Shown: positions 42,534 to 51,640, counted from the first letter of the stretch. The stretch is DNA of 64,000 bases from Streptomyces beihaiensis (GCF_026274175.1 NZ_JAPHNL010000292.1:1-64000), one strand, 5' to 3'. The notes: generated from the sequence alone by a model not told the origin. Numbers and translations are program-made.

Positions 42534-43112
42534 ATGACCGTGCCCAGCCAGCCGTTGCCCGCCGCGGGCGAGCAGCCGCCACAGCCGCCGTCGCGCCGCC
42601 ACGTGATCCGCCGCCGCGCCCTCACACTCCTGACGATCGTGCTGCTCGTCGGCATTCCGGCCGGATATCTCGTCATCTCGGCCAACCAGAGCCGGGACAG
42701 CGGCAAGGACAAGGAGGCGAAGTACTCGGCGACCGGCCTCACCGTCGGCTGGCCGTCCAGGGTGCAGCGCCGCCTGTACGAGGTCCCGATTCCGGGCGGG
42801 ACCCGGAACGTCGCGTACTACGAGACCAACAATTACAAGGTCAGCCGCCTGTACGCGCAGTTCCTCACGAGCAACGCGGGCCTTGAGAAGTATCTGGGCG
42901 CGATCGGCAGCAGCACCTTGGACCTCAAGCGCGACGACATCGCGATCGGGGAGCGGGACCGCCAGGTGGCCGGATGGGACTTCACGGGGCCGGGCCCCTG
43001 GTACGGCCTCACGCACCGTCAGAAGGACCCCGCACCCACCCAGACGATCGTCGTCAACCGCTCCAACCCGGACCATCCGATGATCTACGTGGTCTCGATC
43101 ACGCACCCCTGA
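42534..43112 (+). CDS. membrane-anchored protein of unknown function
   Basis: 192 residues from ATG at 42534; ATG at 42510 in frame is an alternative. Pro/Gln-rich cytoplasmic lead, Arg-rich RRHVIRRRALTLLT, one membrane segment (LTIVLLVGIPAGYLVIS), then an extracytoplasmic domain of mixed strands (GLTVGWPSRVQRRLYEVPIPGG, WDFTGPGPWYGLTHR, TIVVNRSNPDHPMIYVVSI). I know no named family. Position 29 bases after the sugar kinase suggests co-transcription. The stop codon is also the first base triplet of an octamer array. Confidence 0.7.
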   Translation: MTVPSQPLPAAGEQPPQPPSRRHVIRRRALTLLTIVLLVGIPAGYLVISANQSRDSGKDKEAKYSATGLTVGWPSRVQRRLYEVPIPGGTRNVAYYETNNYKVSRLYAQFLTSNAGLEKYLGAIGSSTLDLKRDDIAIGERDRQVAGWDFTGPGPWYGLTHRQKDPAPTQTIVVNRSNPDHPMIYVVSITHP

Positions 43113-43149
43113 CGCCCTGACGCCCTGACGCCCTGACGCTCTGACGCCA
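43110..43149. repeat. octanucleotide tandem repeat at a gene end
   Basis: Five head-to-tail copies of TGACGCCC (last two TGACGCTC and TGACGCCA). The first TGA is the stop codon of the membrane-anchored unknown, so copy-number change would not alter that protein. Confidence 0.85.
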
Positions 43150-43854
43150 GGTGATGGCCGTGACGCCCGACGCGCCGACCGTCCGCCGCACGCCCGTGAA
43201 CCCCTCCCGGGTGCCCCCTTCGCTTCGGCGTTCGCCGTGCCGTCCGCCGGGTTGCCGCCGCTGACCGCCGAGGTCCGGGCCCGAGCGACGTTCGAGGGCG
43301 CGGCCGCCGCCGTGCGGTGGTTCCTGGTGGCGCGATGGCGCGCCGGACTCACCCTGCGGCTCGGGCGTCCGCGGGCCTCACGCTCCACGTACTGGGCCGA
43401 CCCGTCGCCCACTTGAGCGCCGAGAAGGTCACGCTGGAGGCGAGCCTCGCCCCCGCTCGTCGCGCGCGACACCGTGTCCCTGGACGGGGAGCGGCTCGTC
43501 CGGTCCACATACGTCGACTTCGTCCGCCCCGCGGCCCCGCGCCGTGTGGCCGCCGCCGTGCCCGCGCCCACCGCACCGTCCCGTCGCTGCCCGGACGGGC
43601 GGTCCGGGACGCCGTCACGGCAGGGCCTCGCGGCTTCTAATGAAGTGGCCAACCCCATCCTATGGAGGGGCAAAGAATTCGCCGGGGTACTGCCGGTCAC
43701 ACCTGCCGTCGCACTAGGTTCCTCTCACCTTTCATGTCGCGTTCTTCGGCATGTAGGTATGTCATGCTCATGACTGTGCTGACGGATCGTCAAGCACGTC
43801 ACGGGCCTGCCCATCCAGTGCGAAACCCCACGTCAACCGGAGGCAGTACCCCCC
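43150..43854. other. 705-base stretch without an intact gene; possible decayed coding DNA
   Basis: No convincing gene start or long gene-like frame. Plus-strand fragments with coding-like content appear in different frames, for example LTAEVRARATFEGAAAAV and LDGERLVRSTYVDFVRP, interrupted by stops and frame changes, as in a degraded gene of unknown type. The last 200 bases (from about 43640) are AT-richer and probably hold the promoter of the S53 peptidase. Confidence 0.35.
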
Positions 43855-45924
43855 ATGCATGAGTCACGTTCGAGCGGGCACAGACGAAGCCTGCGAAGAC
43901 TGGTCGGCATAGCGTTCCCCGCCCTCGCGCTCACGGTCGCCGGCCTCGTCGCCGCACCGACCGCAGGAGCCCAGACCCCGGCCGCCGCGCCGCACTCCAC
44001 GAAGGCCGCGCACAACAGCCGAGCGCTGACAGCTCCTTCGCGGCAGACCTACCACTCGACCGGCAAGGCCGGTCAGAAGGTCCACACGAAGCACCTGTGC
44101 TCCACGGCCGAGCCGGGCCACGCGTCCTGCTTCGCCCAGCGCCGCACCGACATCGAGCAGCGGCTCGCCTCGGCGGTCGCCGCCGCGGCCCCCTCCGGTC
44201 TCTCCCCGGCCAACCTGCACAGCGCCTACAACCTGCCCACGACGGGCGGCTCGGGCATGACGGTCGCCATCGTCGACGCGTACAACGACCCCAACGCCGA
44301 GTCAGACCTGGGTACTTACCGCGCCCAGTACGGCCTGTCGTCGTGCACCAAGGCCAACGGCTGCTTCAAGCAGGTCAGCCAGACCGGCTCCACCACCTCG
44401 CTGCCGACCAACGACAGCGGCTGGGCCGGCGAGGAGATGCTCGACGTCGACATGGTCAGCGCGGTCTGCCCGAACTGCAACATCATCCTCGTCGAGGCGA
44501 ACTCCGCCAGCATGGCCGACCTCGGCGCCGCCGAGAACGAAGCCGTCGCGCTCGGCGCCAAGTTCATCTCCAACAGCTGGGGCGGCGGCGAGTCCTCCTC
44601 GCAGACCAGCCAGGACGCGCAGTACTTCGACCACCCGGGCGTCGCGATCACCGTCTCCGCCGGTGACTCCGCCTACGGTGCCGAGTACCCCGCGACCTCC
44701 CAGTACGTGACCGCCGTCGGCGGCACCGCCCTCACCACCTCCTCCAACTCCCGTGGCTGGAGCGAGTCGGTGTGGCACACCAGCTCCACCGAGGGCACCG
44801 GCTCCGGCTGCTCCTCCTACGACCCCAAGCCGAGCTGGCAGACCGACAGCGGCTGCTCCAGGCGCATGGAGGCCGACGTCTCCGCCGTCGCCGACCCGGC
44901 CACCGGCGTCGCGGTCTACGACACCTACGGCGGCTCCGGCTGGGCGGTCTACGGCGGCACCAGCGCCTCCTCGCCGATCGTCGCCGGCGTCTACGCCCTC
45001 GCGGGCACCCCGGGCTCGAACGACTACCCGGCGAAGTACCCGTACCAGCACACCGGCAACCTGAACGACGTGACGAGCGGCAGCAACGGCTCCTGCTCCA
45101 CCGCGTACTTCTGCAACGCCGAGACCGGCTACGACGGCCCGACCGGCTGGGGCACGCCGAACGGCACCGCCGCCTTCACCTCCGGTGGCAGCACCGGCGG
45201 GAACACGGTGACCGTCACCAACCCGGGCAGCCAGTCGACCACCACGGGCAGCTCGGTCAGCCTGCAGATCAAGGCGAGCGACAGCGCGGGCGCCGCCCTG
45301 ACCTACAGCGCCTCCGGCCTGCCGGCCGGCCTGTCCATCAACAGCTCCACCGGACTGATCTCCGGCACGGCGTCCACCGCGGGCACCTACCAGGTGACCG
45401 TCACCGCGAAGGACTCCACCGGCGCCACGGGCTCGACGTCCTTCACCTGGACCGTCGGTACCAGCGGCGGGTGCAGCTCGTCGCAGCTGCTGGCCAACTC
45501 CGGCTTCGAGTCGGGCAACACCGGCTGGAACGCCACCAGCGGTGTCATCACCAACTCCAGCGGTGAGTCCCCGCGCAGCGGCTCGTACTACGCGTGGCTC
45601 GACGGCTACGGCTCCTCGCACACCGACACGCTCTCCCAGTCGGTGACGATCCCCGCGGGCTGCACGGCCACGCTCGGGTTCTACCTGCACATCGACACCT
45701 CGGAGACCACCAGCAGCGTCGCGTACGACAAGCTGACGGTCACCGCCGGTTCGAAGACCCTGGCGAGCTACTCGAACCTCGACGCCGCCTCCGGTTACGT
45801 GCACAAGACCTTCGACCTGTCCTCGCTGGCGGGCCAGACGGTCACCCTGAAGTTCAACGGCGTGGAGGACTCCTCCCTCCAGACCAGCTTCGTCGTGGAC
45901 GACACGTCCCTGACGACCAGCTGA
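43855..45924 (+). CDS. secreted S53 (sedolisin-type) peptidase with Ig-like and binding domains
   Basis: 689 residues. Signal peptide with Arg-rich n-region then [23 protein letters not shown]. No long pro-domain. Catalytic region about 110-440: [17 protein letters not shown], Glu and Asp in [18 protein letters not shown], oxyanion Asp in [10 protein letters not shown], nucleophile Ser in [17 protein letters not shown]; this Glu-Asp-Ser set marks S53 rather than subtilisin. Then a putative Ig-like He_PIG domain ([21 protein letters not shown]) and a C-terminal beta-sandwich ([19 protein letters not shown]...) like a carbohydrate-binding module. An extracellular scavenging enzyme. Confidence 0.92.
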   Translation: MHESRSSGHRRSLRRLVGIAFPALALTVAGLVAAPTAGAQTPAAAPHSTKAAHNSRALTAPSRQTYHSTGKAGQKVHTKHLCSTAEPGHASCFAQRRTDIEQRLASAVAAAAPSGLSPANLHSAYNLPTTGGSGMTVAIVDAYNDPNAESDLGTYRAQYGLSSCTKANGCFKQVSQTGSTTSLPTNDSGWAGEEMLDVDMVSAVCPNCNIILVEANSASMADLGAAENEAVALGAKFISNSWGGGESSSQTSQDAQYFDHPGVAITVSAGDSAYGAEYPATSQYVTAVGGTALTTSSNSRGWSESVWHTSSTEGTGSGCSSYDPKPSWQTDSGCSRRMEADVSAVADPATGVAVYDTYGGSGWAVYGGTSASSPIVAGVYALAGTPGSNDYPAKYPYQHTGNLNDVTSGSNGSCSTAYFCNAETGYDGPTGWGTPNGTAAFTSGGSTGGNTVTVTNPGSQSTTTGSSVSLQIKASDSAGAALTYSASGLPAGLSINSSTGLISGTASTAGTYQVTVTAKDSTGATGSTSFTWTVGTSGGCSSSQLLANSGFESGNTGWNATSGVITNSSGESPRSGSYYAWLDGYGSSHTDTLSQSVTIPAGCTATLGFYLHIDTSETTSSVAYDKLTVTAGSKTLASYSNLDAASGYVHKTFDLSSLAGQTVTLKFNGVEDSSLQTSFVVDDTSLTTS

Positions 45925-45935
45925 CCCGCCCCGCA

Positions 45936-45978
45936 CCGATCGCCCGGTCTCTCCCTGCGGGGGAGGCCGGGCGATCGG
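45936..45978 (+). terminator. terminator of the S53 peptidase gene
   Basis: CCGATCGCCCGG (45936-45947) pairs with its complement ending GCGATCGG at 45978; the inner arms CTCTCCC/GGGAGGC extend the stem around a TGCGG loop. Among the strongest hairpins in the window. Confidence 0.85.
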
Positions 45979-46044
45979 CCGTTGACGGGAGCGGCCGACC
46001 TCATGGCTACCGTCGGCACGCTGCTCCCGTTGCGCCGACGCTCG

Positions 46045-46098
46045 CCACTTCGGCAACGCCCACCACGTCGGCAACGCCGACCGTCTCGGCAACTCCAC
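46045..46098. repeat. three 18-base repeats
   Basis: Units of the form CCACTTCGGCAACGCCCA at 46045, 46063 and 46081, differing at a few bases. As 18 is a multiple of 3 a frame through them is open (Ser-Ala-Thr-Pro-Thr cycles), but no start or gene context supports translation. Confidence 0.6.
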
Positions 46099-46130
46099 CA
46101 CCACACAGTGGAGTTCAGTAGCGTAGAAGG

Positions 46131-46500
46131 ATGAGAACACATGGGGGAGGCTCGCCGGTGTCGTGAGCCTGGCCGGCGTGACCCTGGTGCTGGGTGGCTG
46201 CGGCAAGATCAGAGCCGGCGACACCGGTGTGGGAGCACTCGGGATGCCTGAGGGCGCGTTTCTCGACGAACCCGAACTGGCACCGGGACACACTTCGGCC
46301 GGTCCAGTGCTTCCCTGGCGGGTGTTCGACGGCGCCCGGCGCCCCCGGAAGAGCAGCCCCTCTGGCTGCCGTGGGGGCGCTGAAACCGGCGTCCGTCAGT
46401 CAGCCCCCATCACCTGCCCGCTCTCGACGCCGAGGAAGCCTCGCCCCCACCCGCCGACGCTCGTCCGAGACCAACCCGTAAGCCGGATACACACGTCCCG
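46131..46500 (+). pseudogene. frameshifted small lipoprotein remnant
   Basis: GTG at 46163, with GGGGGAGG 12 bases upstream, opens a lipoprotein-like leader SLAGVTLVLGGC followed by GDTGVGALGMPEGAFLDEPE and PVLPWRVFDGARRP. After about residue 62 the frame becomes Arg/Pro/Ser shadow sequence. Acidic, more gene-like text resumes in another frame (APPEEQPLWLPWGR, then PALDAEEASPPPADA). The leader also lacks the usual N-terminal positive charges, which can be found in yet another frame from ATG 46131 (MRTHGG). At least two frame breaks are suspected. Family not recognised. Confidence 0.4.
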
Positions 46501-46514
46501 ACACTGGAGGTTCC

Positions 46515-46808
46515 ATGCCCAAGGGCTACTGGGTCAGCGCCTACCGCACCGTTTCAGACCCTGAGAAGCTGGCCGCCTACAACAAGCTGGCCGGCCCGGC
46601 CGTCAAGGCCGGGGGCGGTCGGGTCCTCACCCGCGGCCTTCGAGTCGTGGCGCACGACGCCGGAATCGCCGAGCGCACCGTCCTCGTCGAGTTCGACAGC
46701 TTCCAGCAGGCCGTCGCGGCGCACGAGAGCGCGGCCTACCAGGAGGTGCTGGCCGCCCTCTCCGACGGCGTCGAGCGCGACTTCCGCATCGTCGAAGGCA
46801 TCGACTGA
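46515..46808 (+). CDS. DUF1330 domain protein
   Basis: 97 residues, ATG with GGAGG five bases upstream. Full-length DUF1330 ferredoxin-like fold: KGYWVSAYRTVSDPEKLAAYNKLAGPAV, GGGRVLTRG, ERTVLVEFDSFQQAVAAHESAAYQEVL, ending DFRIVEGID. These small dimeric alpha-beta barrels are related to the ABM superfamily; the reaction is unknown. It stands alone between a broken lipoprotein gene and the PhyH gene. Confidence 0.92.
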   Translation: MPKGYWVSAYRTVSDPEKLAAYNKLAGPAVKAGGGRVLTRGLRVVAHDAGIAERTVLVEFDSFQQAVAAHESAAYQEVLAALSDGVERDFRIVEGID

Positions 46809-47009
46809 CCGAGGCCCAGCCGCTTCCTCACCGAAGCTCGCTCCCCCGCCGCGTTCGGCTACGGCCTGTTCAGCCTGCCGCGGCCCGGCACGCTGTCCGT
46901 TCCCGCTGCCGCCGTCGTGAGAGCCTGTGCCGCCTCGCGGTGAAAATCGACCAGTGGACGGTGAGCCTGGCCCACGCGGTTCTCGGCGGGCGCTCCTAGC
47001 GTGTTGCGC

Positions 47010-47834
47010 ATGAAGACAAAGGACATGGGCGAGGTGCTGCTCACCTCGGCACAGATGGCCCGCTTCGTGGCCCGCGGCTCGCTGCGCCTCGACGCGGTGG
47101 TCCCGCCCGAGATGAACGCCGAGGCGCTGCACGTGCTCGCCGAGGGAGTGCCGCCGGTGCCGTACGGCACTGCGGTCTCACGGGCCTTCCCGCAGGGGAC
47201 GTTCGTCCACCGCTTGCTCGAACTCCCCCAGGTGGCAGGCGCGTTGCGCAGCCTGGTGGGTCCGGAGCCGAACGTGGACCACCATGCCGTGCACCTTCGC
47301 GAGCCGCACGGGGGTGAGGCCCAGCCGCTGCACGCCGACGCCGTCATCGACGTACGGCCCGATGCCTTCGACGTCCAGCTCATGTACTACCCGCACCAGG
47401 TGACCCTGGAGATGGGCGGCACGCTCAGCGTGCCCGGCAGCCATCTGCGGCGCACCAACGAGTCCGACACCGGCCGCTACCAGAACCTGCGCGGCCAGGA
47501 CCGCCTGGTCTGCCCGGCGGGCACCGTGGTGTTCCTGCACCACGGGCTCTGGCACGGAGGCCGCCGCAACGACAGCGACACCCTGCGGTACATGTTCAAG
47601 ATCCGCTTCAACCCGGTGGTCCGGCAGCGGCTCCTGTGGGACACGGCGGACCTGGACGATCCGCAGGTCCTTCGCGAACTCGACGCGCATTTCCCTTGGT
47701 ACGAGCAGGCGACCGGCCGCCTGGAGCGGTATCAGCGCATCCTGCTGTGGCGCGAACTCACCGGCGACGCCACCTTCGACCTCGACCACTGGGTGACCAG
47801 GGTCGCCAACCGCCCTCAGGAGGACGCCGCATGA
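47010..47834 (+). CDS. PhyH-family Fe(II)/2-oxoglutarate dioxygenase
   Basis: 274 residues from ATG at 47010; TTG at 47001 is less likely. Iron ligands appear as HxD in LHADAV near residue 112 and distal His in LHHGLWHGGRR near 180, with the 2-oxoglutarate Arg soon after (RRND). GGTLSVPGSHLRR is also a PhyH landmark. TAGCGT at 46997-47002 lies 7 bases before the ATG and no Shine-Dalgarno is present, so a leaderless transcript is possible. It hydroxylates or halogenates an unknown substrate. Its stop overlaps the next gene. Confidence 0.85.
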   Translation: MKTKDMGEVLLTSAQMARFVARGSLRLDAVVPPEMNAEALHVLAEGVPPVPYGTAVSRAFPQGTFVHRLLELPQVAGALRSLVGPEPNVDHHAVHLREPHGGEAQPLHADAVIDVRPDAFDVQLMYYPHQVTLEMGGTLSVPGSHLRRTNESDTGRYQNLRGQDRLVCPAGTVVFLHHGLWHGGRRNDSDTLRYMFKIRFNPVVRQRLLWDTADLDDPQVLRELDAHFPWYEQATGRLERYQRILLWRELTGDATFDLDHWVTRVANRPQEDAA

Positions 47835-48142
47835 CCGTGCCCGCGACCCCGCCCGCCGCGGCCCCGCGACAGCAGGTGCTGGTGCTGTACCTGTCCACCT
47901 CCGCCCTTGACGCCCCGGTCGTCGGCTGGTCGAGGTACGACGGGACCGGCCGCACCACCCCGACCGCGGGAGACAGCGACGAACCGCCGTACGAGACGGG
48001 CGTCGAGGCCCTCCTCGACGGTTGGCGCCTGTTCCAGGCGGCCCAGTTGATCCCGCCGTATCCGGGGCACGAGTACGACGTGTCCTTCCTCAAGCACGAG
48101 TTCCTCTTCGAGCGGATCGTCAGCTCGGTCGCAGGGGAGTGA
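47831..48142 (+). CDS. small protein coupled to the PhyH gene
   Basis: 103 residues, ATGA overlap with the dioxygenase. Pro/Ala lead, then QVLVLYLSTSALDAPVVGWSRYDGTG, ETGVEALLDGWRLFQAAQLIPPYPGHEYDVSFLKHEFLFERI. An alpha-beta domain with no signal peptide; family not recognised. The tight coupling suggests a subunit, chaperone or substrate-presenting partner of the dioxygenase. Confidence 0.75.
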   Translation: MTVPATPPAAAPRQQVLVLYLSTSALDAPVVGWSRYDGTGRTTPTAGDSDEPPYETGVEALLDGWRLFQAAQLIPPYPGHEYDVSFLKHEFLFERIVSSVAGE

Positions 48143-48202
48143 GGCGAAAGTGAAGTGAGCCGTGGGCGTGCGGTGCGGACCGGCCGCGTGACCGCACGTC
48201 TT

Positions 48203-48227
48203 GGCCCTGGGCCCTGGGCCCTGGGCC
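48203..48227. repeat. short heptamer repeat downstream of the PfkB gene
   Basis: GGCCCTG three times head-to-tail plus a partial copy, between the small PhyH-linked gene and the convergent kinase stop. Non-coding. Confidence 0.8.
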
Positions 48228-48244
48228 ATCGGGCCTCGGTGCGG

Positions 48245-49315
48245 TCAGGTCCGGGCCGCCTGCTTCGGCTCCTGCTCCGGCTCCTGTTCACGCTCGACAG
48301 CGCCACCGGTGAGGGCGAAGTCCGCCACCGTCAGGGGCGCGTCCGCGAGCCGGCCGGGTCGCGGCAGGGCGGTGGGCGGGTCGGCGCCCATGCGCTCGCA
48401 CGTGAGGGCGGAGACGAGGACCGCGTCGTCCACCGCGGCCGCGAGCACCGCCGCCGGAGCGTCGGCAAGAGCCCGCGCGGTGTGCCGCCCGCGACGGAGC
48501 AGAGCGCTGAGGAGCCCGCTGGTGAACGCGTCGCCCGCACCCACCGTGTCCACCACCGTGACGGTCCTGCCGGGCCGGCTCACACGCCCCGCGCCGGTGT
48601 GGAACGCGTGCGCGCCGTCGGGGCCGTCGGTGATCACGACGAGGAGCGGGCCGAGTTCCAGCCAGCGGGTGGCGACCTCCTCGATCGGCGTGCCGGGGTA
48701 GAGCCACTCGACGTCCTCGCGGCTGGCCTTGACGATGTGAGCCACGCCGACGCTGCGTTCGACCGCGTACCGTCCGCGTTCCGGGTCGCCCAGCAGAGCG
48801 GGCCGGACGTTGGGGTCGTAGCTGATCAACGCTGTGCCGCGGGCGCCCAGCCGCTCGGCGGCGCGGTGGATGTGCTCGCTGCCCGGCCGTGTCCAGGACG
48901 CGACGGAGCCGAAGTGCAGGACGGCGGTGTCGTCAGGGACGCGGGCGGTCTCGGTCCCGGTCCACTGCCAGTCCGAGGTGCCGTCCTGGTAGAAGTCGTA
49001 ACTGGCCCTTCCCTGAGCGTCCATGGAGACGACGGCCAGGGTGGTCGGTTCGGTGGCCCGCGGGGAACAGGCCAGGTCGACGCGCTCGGCGGCGGCGTGA
49101 TCGCGCAGCAGGCGGCCGAAGGCGTTGTCGGCCAGTCGCGCCATGAGCCGGGTGCGGTGGTCCAGCCGGGCCAGGCCGACGGCGACGTTGAACGGGCTGC
49201 CGCCGGGACGCGCGCGGTAGTCACCGGGCGCATCGAGCTGGACCAGGTCGATGAGGGCTTCGCCGATCACGGTCACGGCGGGCCGCTGCTTCGGTGCGGG
49301 CGTCGGTTCAGTCAT
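48245..49315 (-). CDS. PfkB-family carbohydrate kinase (fructokinase/ribokinase-like)
   Basis: 356 residues. VTVIGEALIDLV opening, GGSPFNVAVGLARL signature 1, and signature 2 DTVGAGDAFTSGLLSALL with the catalytic Asp near residue 275. SYDPNVRPALLG and KASREDVEWLYPG are usual for fructokinases. The C-terminus is a Glu/Gln/Pro repeat tail (EREQEPEQEPKQ). It phosphorylates the sugar imported by the divergent transporter. Its start overlaps the LacI stop by 8 bases, so kinase and regulator are translated from one message. Confidence 0.93.
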   Translation of the reverse strand: MTEPTPAPKQRPAVTVIGEALIDLVQLDAPGDYRARPGGSPFNVAVGLARLDHRTRLMARLADNAFGRLLRDHAAAERVDLACSPRATEPTTLAVVSMDAQGRASYDFYQDGTSDWQWTGTETARVPDDTAVLHFGSVASWTRPGSEHIHRAAERLGARGTALISYDPNVRPALLGDPERGRYAVERSVGVAHIVKASREDVEWLYPGTPIEEVATRWLELGPLLVVITDGPDGAHAFHTGAGRVSRPGRTVTVVDTVGAGDAFTSGLLSALLRRGRHTARALADAPAAVLAAAVDDAVLVSALTCERMGADPPTALPRPGRLADAPLTVADFALTGGAVEREQEPEQEPKQAART

Positions 49316-50366
49316 GGCGGGGGCCTTTGGCCGGGATCTCGCCGGAGCCCCGCTCGATCAGCCGGGTCGGCACGGTGATGGTCCGGGCGGGCGACTCGTC
49401 GCCGTCCAACCGGCGAAAGAGCATCTCGGCGGCCGTCTTGCCCACCTGCTCGATGTCCTGGGCGATGACGGAGACGCCCGGGTTGAGGATGTCGGCCAGG
49501 GGGAAGTCGTCGAAGCCGACCTGGGCGACGGTGTCCTGCAGACCCAGGGCGCGCAGGGCCCGCAGGGCGCCGATGGTCACGAGGTTCTGACTGGTGAACA
49601 GCGCCGTCGGCGGATCCGGCAGTGACATGACCTGCTCGGTCGCGGCGATGGCGGCCTCCTCGCTCGACCCGACGTGGCGGATGATCCGGTCATCGCACTC
49701 GACGTGCGCCACTTCGAGGGCGTGCCGGTAGCCGTCGAAGCGCTGCGCGGCGGTGGGGATGGACGCCCGGTCGCCGAGATAGGCGATGCGGCGGTGGCCG
49801 GCTCCGAGCAGGTGGTTGACGGCGGTGACGGCGCCCTGCCGGTTGTCGGAGACGACGGCGTCAGCGTCGAGCAGGCCGGCCTCACGGTCGACGAACACCA
49901 TGCGCGTGCCGGAACGCTGCTCACTGATCAGATAGCTCTGGTCGCGTCCGGCCGGGACGATCACCAGGCCGTCGACCCGCCGGTCGATGAGAGCTTGGGC
50001 CAACTCCCGTTCGCGGGCCGGGTTCTCGTCGAGGCTGCCGACGAGCACCAGTACGCCGCGTTCTCGCGCCACGTTCTCCACGGTGCGGGTCAGGGCGGCC
50101 GAGAACGGGTTCGCCGCGTCCTCGACGAGCATGCCGATGGTGGCGGTCCGGCCGTCTCCGCGGCGCAGGCTGCTGGCGGTCAGGTTGGGCCGGTAGCCCA
50201 GTTTGTCGGCCGCCTCGCGGACCCGGGCGACGATGGCCGGATCGACGGTGGGGACCCCGTTGAACACGCGCGAGACGGTCTTGATGGCTACGCCGGCCAG
50301 CGCCGCGACCTCACGCATGGTGGGGCGGCTGCGGGTGGACCGGAGCCCGGCCTCGCCCTGAGTCAT
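49308..50366 (-). CDS. LacI-family regulator of the ribose/fructose-like locus
   Basis: 352 residues from ATG at 50366, GGAGA five bases upstream; an upstream TTG is unlikely. HTH: TMREVAALAGVAIKTVSRVFNGVPTVDPAIVARVREAADKLGYRPN, then hinge NLTASSLRRG and effector domain (GMLVEDAANPFSAAL, RRVDGLVIVPAG, GFDDFPLADILNPGVSVI). It is divergent from the binding-protein gene; two CAACGTTG palindromes lie in between. Probably represses both directions until the sugar or its phosphate is present. Confidence 0.94.
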   Translation of the reverse strand: MTQGEAGLRSTRSRPTMREVAALAGVAIKTVSRVFNGVPTVDPAIVARVREAADKLGYRPNLTASSLRRGDGRTATIGMLVEDAANPFSAALTRTVENVARERGVLVLVGSLDENPARERELAQALIDRRVDGLVIVPAGRDQSYLISEQRSGTRMVFVDREAGLLDADAVVSDNRQGAVTAVNHLLGAGHRRIAYLGDRASIPTAAQRFDGYRHALEVAHVECDDRIIRHVGSSEEAAIAATEQVMSLPDPPTALFTSQNLVTIGALRALRALGLQDTVAQVGFDDFPLADILNPGVSVIAQDIEQVGKTAAEMLFRRLDGDESPARTITVPTRLIERGSGEIPAKGPRHD

Positions 50367-50464
50367 CGTTGTCTCCAACCGGTTCGGCGTTACCTACTCG
50401 TTGCCCGCGCATTTCTATCAGCGCCTTGACGGGCTCGTCCATACGGGCCCAGTATCTCGCCGAG

Positions 50465-50485
50465 TCAACGTTGTCTCAACGTTGG
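50465..50485. promoter_or_regulatory. LacI-type operators upstream of the RbsB-like gene
   Basis: CAACGTTG at 50466-50473 and again at 50477-50484, each a perfect 8-bp palindrome with central CG, centres 11 bp apart (one turn). They lie 32-50 bases before the start at 50516, where they would cover a promoter. Confidence 0.7.
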
Positions 50486-50515
50486 CCAAGGGACGGCTCC
50501 GAAAGGGATCAAGCC

Positions 50516-51640
50516 ATGAACATCTCCTCCAGCCGGGTGTCGAGCCTGCGCAGCCGGTGCACCCGGGCGGCAGCGATCGGAGTCACGGTGTGCCTCGGCG
50601 CCACGCTGGCAGCCTGCGGTTCCTCCGGTTCGGACTCCTCCTCGTCCGCCTCGGGCGGCGGCAAGGTGGGTGTGTCGCTGATCCTGAAGACGCTCACCAA
50701 CCCGTACTTCGTGAGCATGAAGAAGGACGCCAAGGCCCAGGCCGCCAAGGACAACGTGAGCCTCACGGTGGCGGCGGGCACCACCGACGGCGACACCCAG
50801 ACCCAGATCACGGCCATCGACAACGCCATATCCCGCGGCGACAAGGGCATCCTCATCACCACCAACGGCGACGCCGTGAACGCCGCCCTCAACCGCGCCA
50901 AGCAGGCCGGCCTCTTCGTGATCGCCCTGGACACCGCACCCAACCCGCCGAGCGTCGCCGACATCACGTACGCCACCGACAACGAGCAGGCCGGCAAGCT
51001 CGACGGCCGGTACGCGGCCGCCGCCCTCAACGGCAAGCCCGCGGTCATCGCGATGCTCGACCTGTTCAACAACCAGGTCGTCTCCGTAGACGTCAACCGC
51101 GACCACGGCTTCCTGGAAGGCATGGGCATCGACCCCGGCAGCAAGACCCAGAACGGCAAGGAAGCCAAGTCCGGCAAGTACACCGGCGGCAAGGGCGGCA
51201 CCTACACCATCGCCTGCCATCAGCCCACTCAGGGCGCCATCGACGGCGGACGCACCGCCATGGAGAACTGCCTGTCCTCCAACCCCGACATCAACGTCGT
51301 CTACGCGATCAACGAGCCCGCCGGTGAAGGCGCGTACAACGCCCTGAAGGCGGCCGGCAAGGAGAAGAACGTCGCGATCTACGCGATCGACGGCAGCTGC
51401 TCAGGACTGAAGAACGTCACCAGCGGTGAGTTCGCCGCCGACGCCGTGCAGTACCCGGGCAAGATGGCGGCCCTGGGTGTCAGCTCCATCGCCAAGCTCG
51501 CCCGCGGCGGCAGCAAGCCCAGCGTCACCAACGGCAAGTCCTTCTACGACACCGGCACCGCCCTGGCCGCCGCCAAGCCCCTCGGCGGCATCACCGTCCA
51601 GTCACCGTCGCAGGCCGCCTCCGCCTGCTGGGGCAGCTGA
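50516..51640 (+). CDS. sugar-binding lipoprotein (RbsB/FrcB type)
   Basis: 374 residues from ATG at 50516, GAAAGGGA upstream. Lipoprotein signal with Arg-rich start and lipobox LAAC in VCLGATLAACGSSGS, then a Ser/Gly linker. Periplasmic_BP type 1 fold: VGVSLILKTLTNPYFVSMKKDAKAQAAKDNVSLTVAAG, GILITTNGDAVNAAL, FVIALDTAPNPP, YATDNEQAGKLDGRYAA. It is longer than E. coli RbsB, with an insert around NGKEAKSGKYTGGKGGTY. First gene of a four-gene operon. Confidence 0.95.
   Translation: MNISSSRVSSLRSRCTRAAAIGVTVCLGATLAACGSSGSDSSSSASGGGKVGVSLILKTLTNPYFVSMKKDAKAQAAKDNVSLTVAAGTTDGDTQTQITAIDNAISRGDKGILITTNGDAVNAALNRAKQAGLFVIALDTAPNPPSVADITYATDNEQAGKLDGRYAAAALNGKPAVIAMLDLFNNQVVSVDVNRDHGFLEGMGIDPGSKTQNGKEAKSGKYTGGKGGTYTIACHQPTQGAIDGGRTAMENCLSSNPDINVVYAINEPAGEGAYNALKAAGKEKNVAIYAIDGSCSGLKNVTSGEFAADAVQYPGKMAALGVSSIAKLARGGSKPSVTNGKSFYDTGTALAAAKPLGGITVQSPSQAASACWGS

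Noticed and set aside
44302-46293. 663-codon minus-strand frame opposite the S53 peptidase
   Set aside because: Gly/Val/Arg-rich shadow of a conserved secreted enzyme.
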